DNA of 64,000 bases from Microbulbifer variabilis (GCF_023716485.1 NZ_CP092418.1:2711001-2775000); one strand, 5' to 3'; numbered from the stretch's first letter, positions 18,152 to 26,413 are shown. Made by a program: numbers and translations. The notes: a model not told the origin generated them from the letters alone.

Positions 18152-19240
18152 ATGGCACTGCACCGCGTTAACACCGACGACTATCAAGACCAGCTCCATG
18201 CAAAGGCCAAGCGCCTGGCCGAGGCCTATCGTGAATTTACCGATCTGGAGCCTGAGCTATTTCCATCTCCGCCCATTCATTACCGGCTTCGCGCCGAGTT
18301 CAAGGTTTGGCATGAAGGTGGCGTAGCTCATTACGCCATGTATCGCCAGGGCGAGTATAAAAAGCCTTTTATCATCGATACATTTACCGTGGGCTCGGAG
18401 CTGATGAATCAGCTAATGCCCAAGGTCTTGGAGGCCGTTAACAGCAGCGAGGTACTGCGCAAGCGCCTGTTCTCCGCCGAATTCCTTACCACCTTGAGTG
18501 GTGATGCGCTCATCACGCTCATCTATCACAAAAAGCTGGATGAGAGCTGGGAGCGGGAAGCAAGGGCCTTACAAGAAAAACTGGGCTTCCCGATCCTTGG
18601 GCGCTCGCGCAAGCAGAAAATGGTGTTAGAGCGAGATTTCGTCACCGAAAAACTGGATATCGATGGCAAGAGCTATCAGTACAAACAAGTAGAAGGCAGC
18701 TTTACCCAACCCAATGGGCACATTTGCCGTTCCATGATCCAGTGGGCCAAGAATGCCTGCGGCCAAAACTCCAACGACCTGCTTGAGCTCTATTGCGGTA
18801 ATGGCAATTTTACCATTCCACTCAGTGAAAATTTTGAGAAAGTACTGGCCACTGAAATCTCCAAGGTTTCAGTCAACTCTGCCCAGGAGAATATTCAGGT
18901 AAACGGCATCAATAATCTGGATATCGTGCGCTTATCCAGCGAGGAGTTTACCCAGGCTATCGACAAGGTTCGCCCATTTCGTCGCCTCGCTCATATAGAC
19001 CTGGATAGTTACAGTTTTGACACTGTGCTGGTAGATCCCCCCCGCGCCGGCCTGGATGAAGATACCTGTGCAATGGTTGCGCGCTTCCCTCGCATTCTGT
19101 ATATCTCCTGTAATCCGGAGACCCAGCTGGAAAACCTCAAATTCTTGAGCAGGACCCACCGCATCGAGCGCTTTGCCTTATTTGATCAATTCCCCTACAC
19201 AGACCACACCGAAACCGGCTTGTTACTGGTGCGCAAATAA
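18152..19240 (+). CDS. trmA: tRNA (uracil-54-C5)-methyltransferase TrmA, 362 aa
   Basis: Makes ribothymidine at position 54 of the T-loop, using SAM. The N-terminal part matches TrmA (HYRLRAEFKVWHEGG). The SAM-binding ELYCGNGNFTIPL, the DPPRAG motif and the nucleophilic cysteine in YISCNPETQ are in the expected order, and the C-terminal DQFPYTDHTETGLLL tail is diagnostic for TrmA rather than RlmC/RlmD. The ATG at 18152 gives the usual MxLxxVxxDxY N-terminus; the upstream TTG at 18131 is less likely. It is divergent from yjbQ, with 55 bp between the starts. Confidence 0.95.
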   Translation: MALHRVNTDDYQDQLHAKAKRLAEAYREFTDLEPELFPSPPIHYRLRAEFKVWHEGGVAHYAMYRQGEYKKPFIIDTFTVGSELMNQLMPKVLEAVNSSEVLRKRLFSAEFLTTLSGDALITLIYHKKLDESWEREARALQEKLGFPILGRSRKQKMVLERDFVTEKLDIDGKSYQYKQVEGSFTQPNGHICRSMIQWAKNACGQNSNDLLELYCGNGNFTIPLSENFEKVLATEISKVSVNSAQENIQVNGINNLDIVRLSSEEFTQAIDKVRPFRRLAHIDLDSYSFDTVLVDPPRAGLDEDTCAMVARFPRILYISCNPETQLENLKFLSRTHRIERFALFDQFPYTDHTETGLLLVRK

Positions 19241-19260
19241 CGACCAATGAAGGTATTACT

Positions 19261-19285
19261 CGGGGGCAACTTCTTACTGCCCCCG
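19261..19285 (+). terminator. Hairpin after trmA; followed by an empty gap to 19573
   Basis: A GC-rich stem (CGGGGGCA / TGCCCCCG) with a nine-base loop lies 20 bases after the trmA stop, followed by a weak A-rich rather than T-rich tail. From there to 19573 I see no gene and no recognisable signal. Confidence 0.6.
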
Positions 19286-19573
19286 AAACAGCCTTACATC
19301 GCTCTAATCACCACTGTAAATCAATTGAAGACCTGACAGTCCCAAATCAAGAGGAAACCTTGAAAGGGAACTTTTGAGGGGAGGGGCATTACTTCCCTAC
19401 TAGTTATTGCAGCAAAGCGAAACCAACACCCAAAGGAACAATTGTAGTACTTACATTTGAACAAAATGAGCACTTCTCGAAGACATCCTCTCAGTTCGGA
19501 TCAAAACTATTATAAATAAGGAGCAGCACAAAGTGATACTCCTTATTACTTTCGTTCTGTGCCTAGCTATCCA

Positions 19574-19894
19574 TCAAGCAATTTTCGACCAAAATGTCAT
19601 ATCAACAGATTCCGAGTCAAGGAGCTGCAAATACATTCTTGTAACTTCATTATCCAGCCACAACTGACATATCTGTTCAGCCCTTTCCTGGGTTAGGGCT
19701 AAAGAGACATCAGCGTAGATACCATTTTTACCTCGCAGAAGGAAATGAGATAACAAACCTTCTTGCTTGGATAAAAACGCATCATCAACCTCTTTCGAGA
19801 GTACTATCAAGTCTTTCTCCGAAACACCTTCCCGGAGACGAAATGTAGCAAATTCAAAACCTATAAAATCAGCCGTTCGATTGTGATATAACAT
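19574..19894 (-). CDS. Hypothetical protein, 106 aa, possibly dimeric alpha/beta barrel
   Basis: A soluble protein with alternating strands and helices (FIGFEFATFRLREGVSEKDL at the start), in the style of small monooxygenase-like or stress-responsive alpha/beta barrel proteins. No catalytic residue can be named. AGAAGGAG precedes the ATG at an ideal distance. It is 34 bp downstream of, and on the same strand as, the broken WYL regulator. YafY-type regulators often sit next to a small enzyme they control, so this may have been the target gene. Function unknown. Confidence 0.6.
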   Translation of the reverse strand: MLYHNRTADFIGFEFATFRLREGVSEKDLIVLSKEVDDAFLSKQEGLLSHFLLRGKNGIYADVSLALTQERAEQICQLWLDNEVTRMYLQLLDSESVDMTFWSKIA

Positions 19895-19928
19895 GATTCA
19901 CTCCTTCTGTGGAGGTCACACTATCGAG

Positions 19929-20645
19929 TTAGACTCCTGACAGCATTGTGTCAGTAGTGTTTTGCAAAGATGAGCTTTTCTGCACCTCAATATAATCTGA
20001 CAAGCTTACATTAGTGGGAAGTTCACGCTGGGACACTTCCAGGTCAAGGCTTTCAATACGATCAATTCTAAAGTCACGATAATCTTGCTTTAAACCACAC
20101 CATCCACCAAGGGTCCACTTGCCACCCCAATAGAAGAGACCCAAGGGATAAACAATTCTCTTTGACCTACTGCCTACCAGAGAAGTATATGAAAGATAAA
20201 TCCACTGCTTTGAACTAATCGCTTTATGAAGCTGGTCCCACAAAATGAAGTCCACTGATCTTAAATGCTTACCTGGTACCCTAACTATTTTATGGAGGTC
20301 ATACTTCCCAAGATCAGGTAAACCAGCTTCAATTTTACTTAACAGTGAAAGTGAAGATTGCTTTAACTCAGCCCCAGTCTATGAAGACAGTAAATTTAAA
20401 CCAATAATAAGCGCTTCAAATTCTTCTTGTGTTAATTGCAATGGGGGAAGCTCAAACCCATTTGAAAGGCGATACCCTACACCTGCTTCACCATAAACAG
20501 GAATCCCCGATACAGAGAGATCATCCATATACCTATATATTGTCCGTTCAGAAACAGATAATTTTTCGGCAAGTTCTTTTGCAGTTATAGGCTGGTGAGC
20601 TCTTAAAATGTTCGCAAGCTGAAAAAGCCTATCTGATTTCCTCAT
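19929..20645 (-). pseudogene. YafY-type HTH/WYL transcriptional regulator interrupted by an in-frame amber codon
   Basis: The first 88 codons encode a DeoR-like HTH (MRKSDRLFQLANILRAHQPI, then KELAEKLSVSERTIYRYMDDL). The frame then meets TAG at 20379-20381 and continues without shift for 149 more codons, giving the linker and the WYL domain (QWIYLSYTSLVGSRSKRIVYP, then a GGWCGLKQDYRDFRIDRI core). Intact relatives carry a tryptophan near this place, so TGG to TAG is a likely cause. Nothing else in the frame is broken. WYL regulators sense ligands and control neighbouring genes. Either the gene is recently dead, or the amber codon is suppressed, or the base is a sequencing error. Confidence 0.8.
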
Positions 20646-20848
20646 TTTGGTTACTTCTCTCTATCCATAACTAAGGAAAAATTAATCAACATAACAAACA
20701 CTTTAACAGCTCAGAAAAATCTAGTCACCTCACCCAAGTTCCGCTACGCCCTATGACAAAGCGGAAAGATTGCGCATAAGGAGCAAGACGCAGAGTGTAA
20801 TCATACCATTGAATCAGCAAATACACTCTCCGCCACGATAAATCCTTA

Positions 20849-22348
20849 TTATTCGCCTGCTACTTTTGAAAGATAAAATTGATAGGCACGGTTCGCAATT
20901 TCACGGCCTATCTTTTGGCCCGCTGGTACTGAAGGTTCAAAATGCACACCAGCCCAAACACGGCTGTTTCCGCAGTCTTCCTCAAACGATGTCCAAGTCG
21001 GGAAATGCAAATACATATCAGCTTGCGGTGTTATGCCAGGTTCGATCTGTGAGCTTCCCGCAGGAGCAGGTACGCTATACCCTAACGTATCTCCTTGAGG
21101 TAATAATAGGCGGCTTGTTTCTGCGTGAGCTGCACAAAAACTGGCAGATGCAGAGGGATATTCCGGATGATCTGCTACAGGTAAATAGCTTGTCCATTGG
21201 CTAGCTGGCAAGTCGTTCACTGTTCCTTTGCCTACGCCACCCCAAGCAGTAACTAGCTCGTCCTTATAAATATAACGAACGGCAGAAAAAGGCCGTACTG
21301 AATTATGGCGACGCTTTTCTTTCCAAATTGCAATAGCGGTATCAAAAGCGGCCATATTGGTGAGGAAGTCATAATGAATGAAGTCCATCAACGAAAGACC
21401 TTGAGATTCAGATGCAAATACAGCAGCAAAGCCCAAGCTGAATATCTTCATATCAAACAGCTCGGCTTTCATCTTCTGCTCATCTGTCAAGCTCGCTGAC
21501 GTATTCAGTACATCATTAACTTGCGCAACATAACTTGGATAGTTCCAGATTTTTGACTTCAGAGGTATTGGAGAGGTGAATTCATCCGGAGACTCATAGC
21601 TATAGGGTGTTGTCAGTGCAATTTGAGGGGTTACGAATTGCTGAACCCGGAATACGCCAGGGCGTTCCATTAAAACGGCTGGTTGCCACTTCGAAGGGAA
21701 GCGTAATTTGTATGCCGTATTAGCTGGCTTGAAGTCGGTATAATCGGCATAGGGTAAACGATGGTATATCTGATCTCCCTCATTACCCAACTGGTTCATA
21801 CCATCATTAGCGCGCCCTTCCAATACCTTCCGGCCGGCATAGTTACCAATACCAATCGGCGTAGTAGTATCTTCAGAAAGGTTGTAGGGATCCAAACCTA
21901 ATTCAACCAGCATGTTATCCCATTCCGGTACCAAATGTGGAAACAACCCACTTAGCACTTTATGAGATGCGTAAGAAAGTGCAATATTTAATTCACTGTT
22001 ATCCGATGGCTGAGGCATCCTTGCAATGTCAGAATAAACACCTTTTGCAGTAGGGTGATAAGGTGCTGTTGCATCAAACCAGGAGTTGGTTATTAATGTC
22101 GTAAAACGTAGCACTAAAGTTGCATCATTAGCAGCGGGCGAAACCTCAAAAATTGCGCAGGCCGCAGCAGGAATTATATTCTGTACTGCAGCATTGCAAC
22201 TCTCTAAGTCTACAGAGCTACACTTTGGTGGCAATGTAACATCGGCCAATTGTGGGCAAGTGAAGGCTTGAGCCTGCCAGCTAGCTGAAACAACTAGAAA
22301 ACCCAAAACTCCTTTTAGAGCCTGCTTATAAAATTTATTTTTTTGCAT
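20849..22348 (-). CDS. Secreted vanadium-haloperoxidase/PAP2-like protein, 499 aa, altered PSGH motif
   Basis: Begins with a signal peptide (basic start, hydrophobic core, cleavage near AQAF at about 28). The C-terminal half has the vanadate/phosphate-binding motifs of the haloperoxidase/acid phosphatase fold: K-x6-RP in KRRHNSVRPF, and R-x5-H in SRVWAGVHF, both with the canonical spacing. The middle motif, normally PSGH, reads YPSASAS, so the Gly-His pair holding the acid-base histidine is missing. The length and cysteine content fit bacterial vanadium-dependent haloperoxidase-related exported proteins. The gene stands alone beside the end of the integron. Activity as a peroxidase is doubtful without the histidine; a phosphatase or a novel activity is possible. 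Confidence 0.8.
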   Translation of the reverse strand: MQKNKFYKQALKGVLGFLVVSASWQAQAFTCPQLADVTLPPKCSSVDLESCNAAVQNIIPAAACAIFEVSPAANDATLVLRFTTLITNSWFDATAPYHPTAKGVYSDIARMPQPSDNSELNIALSYASHKVLSGLFPHLVPEWDNMLVELGLDPYNLSEDTTTPIGIGNYAGRKVLEGRANDGMNQLGNEGDQIYHRLPYADYTDFKPANTAYKLRFPSKWQPAVLMERPGVFRVQQFVTPQIALTTPYSYESPDEFTSPIPLKSKIWNYPSYVAQVNDVLNTSASLTDEQKMKAELFDMKIFSLGFAAVFASESQGLSLMDFIHYDFLTNMAAFDTAIAIWKEKRRHNSVRPFSAVRYIYKDELVTAWGGVGKGTVNDLPASQWTSYLPVADHPEYPSASASFCAAHAETSRLLLPQGDTLGYSVPAPAGSSQIEPGITPQADMYLHFPTWTSFEEDCGNSRVWAGVHFEPSVPAGQKIGREIANRAYQFYLSKVAGE

Positions 22349-22975
22349 AAAATTTCCCTTTTCATTTGATTAACATTAATAACAGAACTTTCGTCCCATA
22401 AGACATTTCCGCCGTCAGCAAAAGCCACGTAGACTATTTCAAAACTTTGACACTACTACCCCCCATTACCTTTAATAGTGATCATAACGCCCGCATTACT
22501 GCAATATTGTTACTCAACGCAAGCATTCTAAATATGTAGTGTCAAGCCAAGAAGAGACTAATCACCATTAGAGTTCTTCTCTTATTAAGTACTTAGAAGG
22601 TGCTGACCGTTAAGCAAACGATACATATAAAGTTCTTATTAGATCGCACCTACTATTTACCAAGCAGCCTAACCGATGGAAGGGACACAGCCAAATACCC
22701 CAGAATACAAGAACTTACACCCCAGAAAAACACAAGAACGGAGTAAGGAAAGTGTTCCAAACAGCGAATTTAAAGCCTACCCTAGCGATATCTACATATA
22801 AATAAATAACTCGAAGGAAAGCATATTCTTCAACTTAACTTTGTTGTTTTAGTCGACATGAATTTCAATTAAAGATGAGACGATCAGATTGCCTAGCGTG
22901 TCAGAATAAAACCTAGGGAGGTGATAGAAAAACATAGATAAATTTTGAGAATTTCACCACAAGCAAGGATGCGAC
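22349..22975. other. Non-coding gap between the haloperoxidase-like gene and the cassette array
   Basis: About 630 bp of AT-rich sequence without a supported gene. It must contain the promoter of the minus-strand haloperoxidase-like gene. I looked for further attC core sites and a decayed integrase and found none that convinced me. Confidence 0.5.
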
Positions 22976-23071
22976 ATCGATTAATTAGCGCCTTCAGGCA
23001 CTTAGAGTGAAAAACTACTACCCACTTAACTGGAGGAGGTTTCAGGCGCGAAGTTAATTCGCTTGTTATAC
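22976..23071 (-). repeat. attC of the last cassette (distal end of array, degenerate outer core)
   Basis: The inner core GTTATAC (23065-23071) overlaps the stop of the LysE-like gene. The outer half is recognised by pairing of AATTAGCGCC near 22982-22992 with GGCGCGAAGTTAATT near 23045-23059. No clean RYYYAAC is present at the outer edge, so the left limit is approximate. Confidence 0.45.
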
Positions 23072-23683
23072 CCGCTCACTAAACGCCAGCCTGATGCCGA
23101 GTGCTGCAAAGCTAGTTGCAAAGAGCTTCTGAATTGCAATGCTTGCTTTCTCTGATTTAATAATGAATGCGCTAAAACTACCTGATAGAAAACCATACAC
23201 AATAAAAACGCCAAACGTCATTATCATGAACACAACGCCAAGTGTAAGCATGCTATCCAATGCACCTTCTGTTGTAGCTGGAATAAACTGAGGAAGAAAC
23301 GCTAGAAAGAAAATAGATAATTTTGGGTTTAGTATATTTAGCAAAAAGCCTTTTACTATGATGCCTGAGTATTTGCTGTCTGACTGCTGGTTAGAAACTG
23401 ATAAAGGAGATGAGGAACGCCACATTTGATATGCCAAATAAAGCAAGTAGACAGCTCCAATGTATTTAACGATTTGAAACGCTATTACACTAGTGTGAAA
23501 AATTGCAGCCAAACCAAAAGCGCTTGCTAAGAGTGCTGGAATGATGCCTAAAGTGCATCCTAGGGCAGCAAATAAACTTGCTTTTCTACCAATAAACAAT
23601 CCGGCAGCCACAGTATACAACACTCCGGTCCCCGGAATTAAAACTACAACTAACGAAGTAAGTAAAAACTCTAAAGATATCAT
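23066..23683 (-). CDS. LysE/RhtB family exporter, 205 aa (cassette 18)
   Basis: An amino-acid exporter-like membrane protein. It starts MISLEFLLTSLVVVLIPGTGVLYTVAAG, matching the RhtB/LysE N-terminal signature (P-G-P/T and a following glycine), and has six hydrophobic segments, with KGFLLNILNPKLSIFFLAFLPQF in the centre as in the family. The ATG at 23683 follows the attC of the adjacent cassette; a longer frame from 23740 would start inside that attC. The stop overlaps the attC core. It is the most distal cassette and the only one with a clearly known protein family. The substrate may be an amino acid or homoserine lactone but is not readable. Confidence 0.88.
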   Translation of the reverse strand: MISLEFLLTSLVVVLIPGTGVLYTVAAGLFIGRKASLFAALGCTLGIIPALLASAFGLAAIFHTSVIAFQIVKYIGAVYLLYLAYQMWRSSSPLSVSNQQSDSKYSGIIVKGFLLNILNPKLSIFFLAFLPQFIPATTEGALDSMLTLGVVFMIMTFGVFIVYGFLSGSFSAFIIKSEKASIAIQKLFATSFAALGIRLAFSERV

Positions 23684-23707
23684 CCGGTGTATCCTTCTCC
23701 TGCAAGG

Positions 23708-23761
23708 GTATAACGTCCAGCTCGCATATTTTGTGGGCAATCGTGCTGCTTTTTGTTATGC
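23708..23761 (-). repeat. attC (54 bp)
   Basis: Cores GTATAAC and GTTATGC. The short arms CCAGCTCGC and its partner in the right half give a compact attC between the LysE-like cassette and the 99-aa membrane protein cassette. Confidence 0.75.
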
Positions 23762-23762
23762 A

Positions 23763-24062
23763 TTAGCCTCTCCGCCAGTCTTTAATAGTTTCAATAAGTA
23801 GGGCTATGGAAATTACTAGGAGGAAAAAGGCAATACCATAGCCCACGGCACCATCTACTTTTGCTCCTTTGGCCTCCCAATGCCCATAGGTTATAAGCTG
23901 GTATAGCATTGCAAAAGATATGAAGCCACTAGTAAATAGTGCTAGTAACATATGCCGCAAATTGAAAAGCTTTTTCCCAAAAGCAAGCTCCCCCCAAGAA
24001 GGAGTCTCGATTTTTCTATCGAGGCCTTTTCGACGCCATCGGCGGTCTTTGAGATTAGACAT
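23763..24062 (-). CDS. Small membrane protein, 99 aa (cassette 17)
   Basis: I do not recognise the family. The ATG at 24062 gives a basic N-terminal domain (MSNLKDRRWRRKGLDRK, about 40 residues) followed by two hydrophobic segments at about 38-58 and 70-92 joined by a short loop. The longer open frame up to 24158 is made of attC sequence and is not part of the gene. The stop lies two bases inside the cassette next to the attC core. Confidence 0.65.
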   Translation of the reverse strand: MSNLKDRRWRRKGLDRKIETPSWGELAFGKKLFNLRHMLLALFTSGFISFAMLYQLITYGHWEAKGAKVDGAVGYGIAFFLLVISIALLIETIKDWRRG

Positions 24063-24071
24063 AGTTTTTAT

Positions 24072-24167
24072 GCATAACGCCCTGGGTATGCGGCGGGCCG
24101 CGCAAAGCGTGGACCGTCCAGTGGAAGCCACGCAGTGGCTGGAACGAACATCACCCACTTGTTACAT
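24072..24167 (-). repeat. attC (96 bp)
   Basis: Cores GCATAAC and GTTACAT. The outer arms TAACGCCCTGGGT and ACCCACTTGTTA pair imperfectly, and the inner part GCCACGCAGTGGC can form a second small hairpin. Confidence 0.75.
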
Positions 24168-24548
24168 GCTGAGTAGCACACAGGATATTTCCTTTAGCTC
24201 CACAAACTTAGTGGGAATGCTGTAAAGGCTACCCATGTTTAATAACTTTGTTTTAAGTTCGTCACTCATAGCTTTAGACGGCGCACGCACTCGCTTATAT
24301 GGCCCACCGGGCAGATCCCAATCGTAGACATATAGCCCCAATACAGCATAATCTGACCAAACTTCAGAACTCCCCCAATTGGGCGATTCGAGTTGTTCTG
24401 AAATATTATCATGCTCAGAGTAAGCCTCCATTACTGGGCCTGGAATCTTTCCTTCGCCAGCGGTAGAGAATAAGCCGATATTTCCTTCACTATCTATAGC
24501 GAACCAGTCGAACTCTCTGCCTTCTAATTCTTCTTCGTAGATACTCAT
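24162..24548 (-). CDS. Hypothetical soluble protein, 128 aa (cassette 16)
   Basis: An acidic soluble protein beginning MSIYEEELEGREFDWFAIDS. The segment FDWFAIDSEGNIGLFSTAGEG resembles short proteins found in integrons and near toxin-immunity genes, but no fold can be assigned with confidence. The stop overlaps the attC core and the start lies 10 bp from the next attC, typical of cassette packing. Confidence 0.7.
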   Translation of the reverse strand: MSIYEEELEGREFDWFAIDSEGNIGLFSTAGEGKIPGPVMEAYSEHDNISEQLESPNWGSSEVWSDYAVLGLYVYDWDLPGGPYKRVRAPSKAMSDELKTKLLNMGSLYSIPTKFVELKEISCVLLSM

Positions 24549-24558
24549 GATTTAGGGC

Positions 24559-24703
24559 ATGTAACGCCGCCAGCAGGGGCAGATTACCTTGTGCGCGTTT
24601 TGCGCGAAAATGGGAGCGAAGCGACCTGCGCAAAACGTGCACAAGGTAAGCTGTCCCGCGGAGGGCCGAAGGCCCGGAGCTTCACTGCCTGGCCTTGTTA
24701 ACA
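24559..24703 (-). repeat. attC (145 bp), long nested-hairpin type
   Basis: Cores ATGTAAC and GTTAACA. The outer stem uses GCCGCCAGCAGGGGCAG and CTGCCTGGC. Inside lie ACCTTGTGC/GCACAAGGT and a GGGCC/GGCCC hairpin. It is about 90% identical to the 145-bp site at 29514-29658. Confidence 0.85.
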
Positions 24704-25081
24704 CTTTAGCCCCTCGGCACTTTCGACTGTAACATTGGCAATACGGCCGCCCCGCCACCAAGTGCCTTTTGTGCCAATTTTTATACGTTCTGCATGATAT
24801 GGACGTCGCGCTTCATCAACGACCCACATATTTGCTTTGCCCCGCTTGGCAATGTTGCCAGGTGTTGTATCTATGACAACCTCGCCATTTTCATCAAGTA
24901 ATTCTGGCCAAATCATATGTACTCCTTCTACTTGTGGATCATCTCCGTCGTAGAGGAAATCCACTCGCATTCCTTGCCCCGGTTTAGCCTCTTTCAATTC
25001 CTCACACAGATCTATCTCATACTCCACAATGAAATCCGGAATTCTATTTAATCTTTCTTGGTACGGAGTATGATCGTTCAT
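24698..25081 (-). CDS. Hypothetical soluble protein, 127 aa (cassette 15)
   Basis: An acidic protein (MNDHTPYQERLNRIPDFIVE) with a beta-rich core around MRVDFLYDGDDPQVEGVHMI, WPELLDENGEVVIDTT and RIKIGTKGTWWRGGRIANV. No known motif. The balanced strand pattern suggests a compact beta sandwich or barrel. The start lies five bases from the next attC and the stop overlaps the attC core, so it fills the cassette. Confidence 0.72.
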   Translation of the reverse strand: MNDHTPYQERLNRIPDFIVEYEIDLCEELKEAKPGQGMRVDFLYDGDDPQVEGVHMIWPELLDENGEVVIDTTPGNIAKRGKANMWVVDEARRPYHAERIKIGTKGTWWRGGRIANVTVESAEGLKC

Positions 25082-25085
25082 AGAG

Positions 25086-25160
25086 TGTTAACGCCTCAAG
25101 CAGCGGCGCGCGTTAGCGCGTCCAGCCCCGCAGGGGCGATGCTGCCTTGACTTGTTAAGG
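25086..25160 (-). repeat. attC (75 bp)
   Basis: Cores TGTTAAC and GTTAAGG. The arms GCCTCAAGCAGC and GCTGCCTTGACTTG pair, and the inner CCCCGCAGGGG is a small hairpin. Confidence 0.85.
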
Positions 25161-25611
25161 GCTGCTCTACCATTTGTTCAGTTAATTCATAAGCAATTGG
25201 GCAGAGTGAAACCGTAATTATTATGGCAATCAAAATGGACTGTTCTTTATCAGCGCCAAGCTGCCAGTATAAAGCTAAAAATGAATATGCTAGCAGTAAC
25301 CCTGATATTGCCATAGCTAGTGGCAGAATAGACAGCTGCTGGAAAAACAAAATAAACAGAACCGAGAGCGATTTACAGACGAGCGTTGCTATTAATGGTG
25401 CTATAGCCACTAGAAGAAAATTACGCAATTTGGGATAAATGCAAGATACGAAGCACAAGGATATAGAACCGAATATATAGAGCAGCCAGTAGAGTTCTGT
25501 GAATCCCGCGATCCAATTGCCAACGAGCAAATACGCACTGATATTTTGCGTGAAATACATAGCAAGAAAGCAGATGGCAACAAGTACCGAGATGGATAGA
25601 CGTAACTTCAT
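25096..25611 (-). CDS. Integral membrane protein, 171 aa (cassette 14)
   Basis: Starts MKLRLSISVLVAICFLAMYF at the ATG 25611. The longer open frame to 25692 is attC-derived. Hydrophobic segments lie at about 5-22, 27-50, 55-75, 82-110 and 118-145, giving probably four or five transmembrane helices. The last 18 or so residues (SQGSIAPAGLDALTRAAA) are encoded by the attC itself, so the protein end was set by recombination. Family not recognised. Confidence 0.68.
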   Translation of the reverse strand: MKLRLSISVLVAICFLAMYFTQNISAYLLVGNWIAGFTELYWLLYIFGSISLCFVSCIYPKLRNFLLVAIAPLIATLVCKSLSVLFILFFQQLSILPLAMAISGLLLAYSFLALYWQLGADKEQSILIAIIITVSLCPIAYELTEQMVEQPLTSQGSIAPAGLDALTRAAA

Positions 25612-25616
25612 GTGAC

Positions 25617-25687
25617 CCTTAACGTCCGGCGCACAGGCGAAGTACGCAGTACTGAGTCCAGGCCGATTGTGCCGCCGCTGGTTATAT
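25617..25687 (-). repeat. attC (71 bp)
   Basis: Cores CCTTAAC (first base off consensus) and GTTATAT. The outer arms CGTCCGGCGCACAGGCG and GTGCCGCCGCTGG pair imperfectly. Confidence 0.78.
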
Positions 25688-25691
25688 TTCA

Positions 25692-25952
25692 TTACGCGAT
25701 TGGCTCCAAATCAGAGGGAAAAGAACGAAACTCCTCCCATTGAGATTCACTCATTTCACCTTTGAAATCCCGGGAATTCCACGCTCGATTTAAGTGTGCA
25801 TATATATGGGCTATATCTATAGAATAGCCCTCGATATCGACGCTCCCCTTAGATCCCATTTCTTTAATGAGAACACCTAGATGCTCATGTGCATCTTCTA
25901 GATCACTCATTAATTGGCTCCATTCAACTGGATTTTCCTTGCTATCTATCAT
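25692..25952 (-). CDS. Hypothetical acidic protein, 86 aa (cassette 13)
   Basis: A short soluble, mainly helical acidic protein (MIDSKENPVEWSQLMSDLED). Amphipathic helices at about 8-32 and 50-66 suggest a small helical bundle. The ATG at 25952 is used because the frame upstream of it is attC. No homologue can be named. Confidence 0.62.
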   Translation of the reverse strand: MIDSKENPVEWSQLMSDLEDAHEHLGVLIKEMGSKGSVDIEGYSIDIAHIYAHLNRAWNSRDFKGEMSESQWEEFRSFPSDLEPIA

Positions 25953-25964
25953 GATTTCTCTGAA

Positions 25965-26054
25965 ATATAACGTTGCCAGCAAGGGCAGCCGAAGCGAAGC
26001 GTAGGCTGTCCAGCCCAGTCCCCGGCTGGGCGATCTTGCCTGGCCTGGTTATAG
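25965..26054 (-). repeat. attC (90 bp), copy 1 of a duplicated cassette
   Basis: Cores ATATAAC and GTTATAG. The arms CGTTGCCAGCAAGGGCAG and CTTGCCTGGCCTGG pair; the inner CCCAGTCCCCGGCTGGG hairpin follows. From ATAAC on, it is identical to the site at 28126-28215. Confidence 0.88.
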
Positions 26055-26337
26055 CTGGCGCGTACTTAACGACCTACTTGCTCTTTGCCAGCCACCTGTG
26101 GCTGGCCACTGCCCGATAAATTTACTGGGAAAAGTACCATACTTTCCCCACCAATTAACTATCTGACTGGCACTCTACAATGCGGCAGCTAACTTGCAGA
26201 ATTTGTTGGCTTAAAACGAAGGCACTTGAACGAAACTGAGGTACCAGTTTGCAGGAGAACTCTTTGGTGAAGTTTGTTCAGGTAGAGATTGTTACTTACA
26301 GCAACTACAAACTATCTAAAAATTGACCGCCACAATA
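25967..26337. repeat. ORF-less 371-bp cassette, copy 1 (cassette 12)
   Basis: This block, attC plus 283 bp of content, recurs without any difference I could find at 28128-28498. It has no ORF of ordinary size. The content holds a perfect 9-bp inverted repeat (GCCAGCCAC / GTGGCTGGC) near 26088-26107 and a 24-codon ORF on the minus strand. It may encode a small RNA or small peptide, or serve as a promoter or spacer cassette. Confidence 0.85.
26066..26140 (-). CDS. Possible 24-aa small ORF in the duplicated cassette (copy 1)
   Basis: Reads MVLFPVNLSGSGQPQVAGKE and four more residues before TAA, in the direction of array transcription. GGGGAAAG stands just ahead of the ATG, a modest ribosome-binding-like sequence. 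The inverted repeat at 26088-26107 lies inside it. Identity between the two cassette copies says nothing about selection, so its translation is uncertain. Confidence 0.25.
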   Translation of the reverse strand: MVLFPVNLSGSGQPQVAGKEQVGR

Positions 26338-26413
26338 ACGCTTGCCGCACAGGCGAGCAACTTGTTGCGAGTCCAGCGCACTACGTGCGCGCTTGTGCCG
26401 GCGCTTGTTAGAG
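26333..26413 (-). repeat. attC (81 bp)
   Basis: Cores CAATAAC and GTTAGAG. The arms CGCTTGCCGCACAGGCG and TTGTGCCGGCGCTTG pair well, with CGCACTACGTGCG as the inner hairpin. Confidence 0.85.

Noticed and set aside
22349..22975. Further decayed cassettes left of the LysE-like gene
   Set aside because: Looked for RYYYAAC...GTTRRRY pairs with complementary arms and found none convincing.
24552..24761. 69-codon minus-strand frame
   Set aside because: Made almost wholly of the 145-bp attC.
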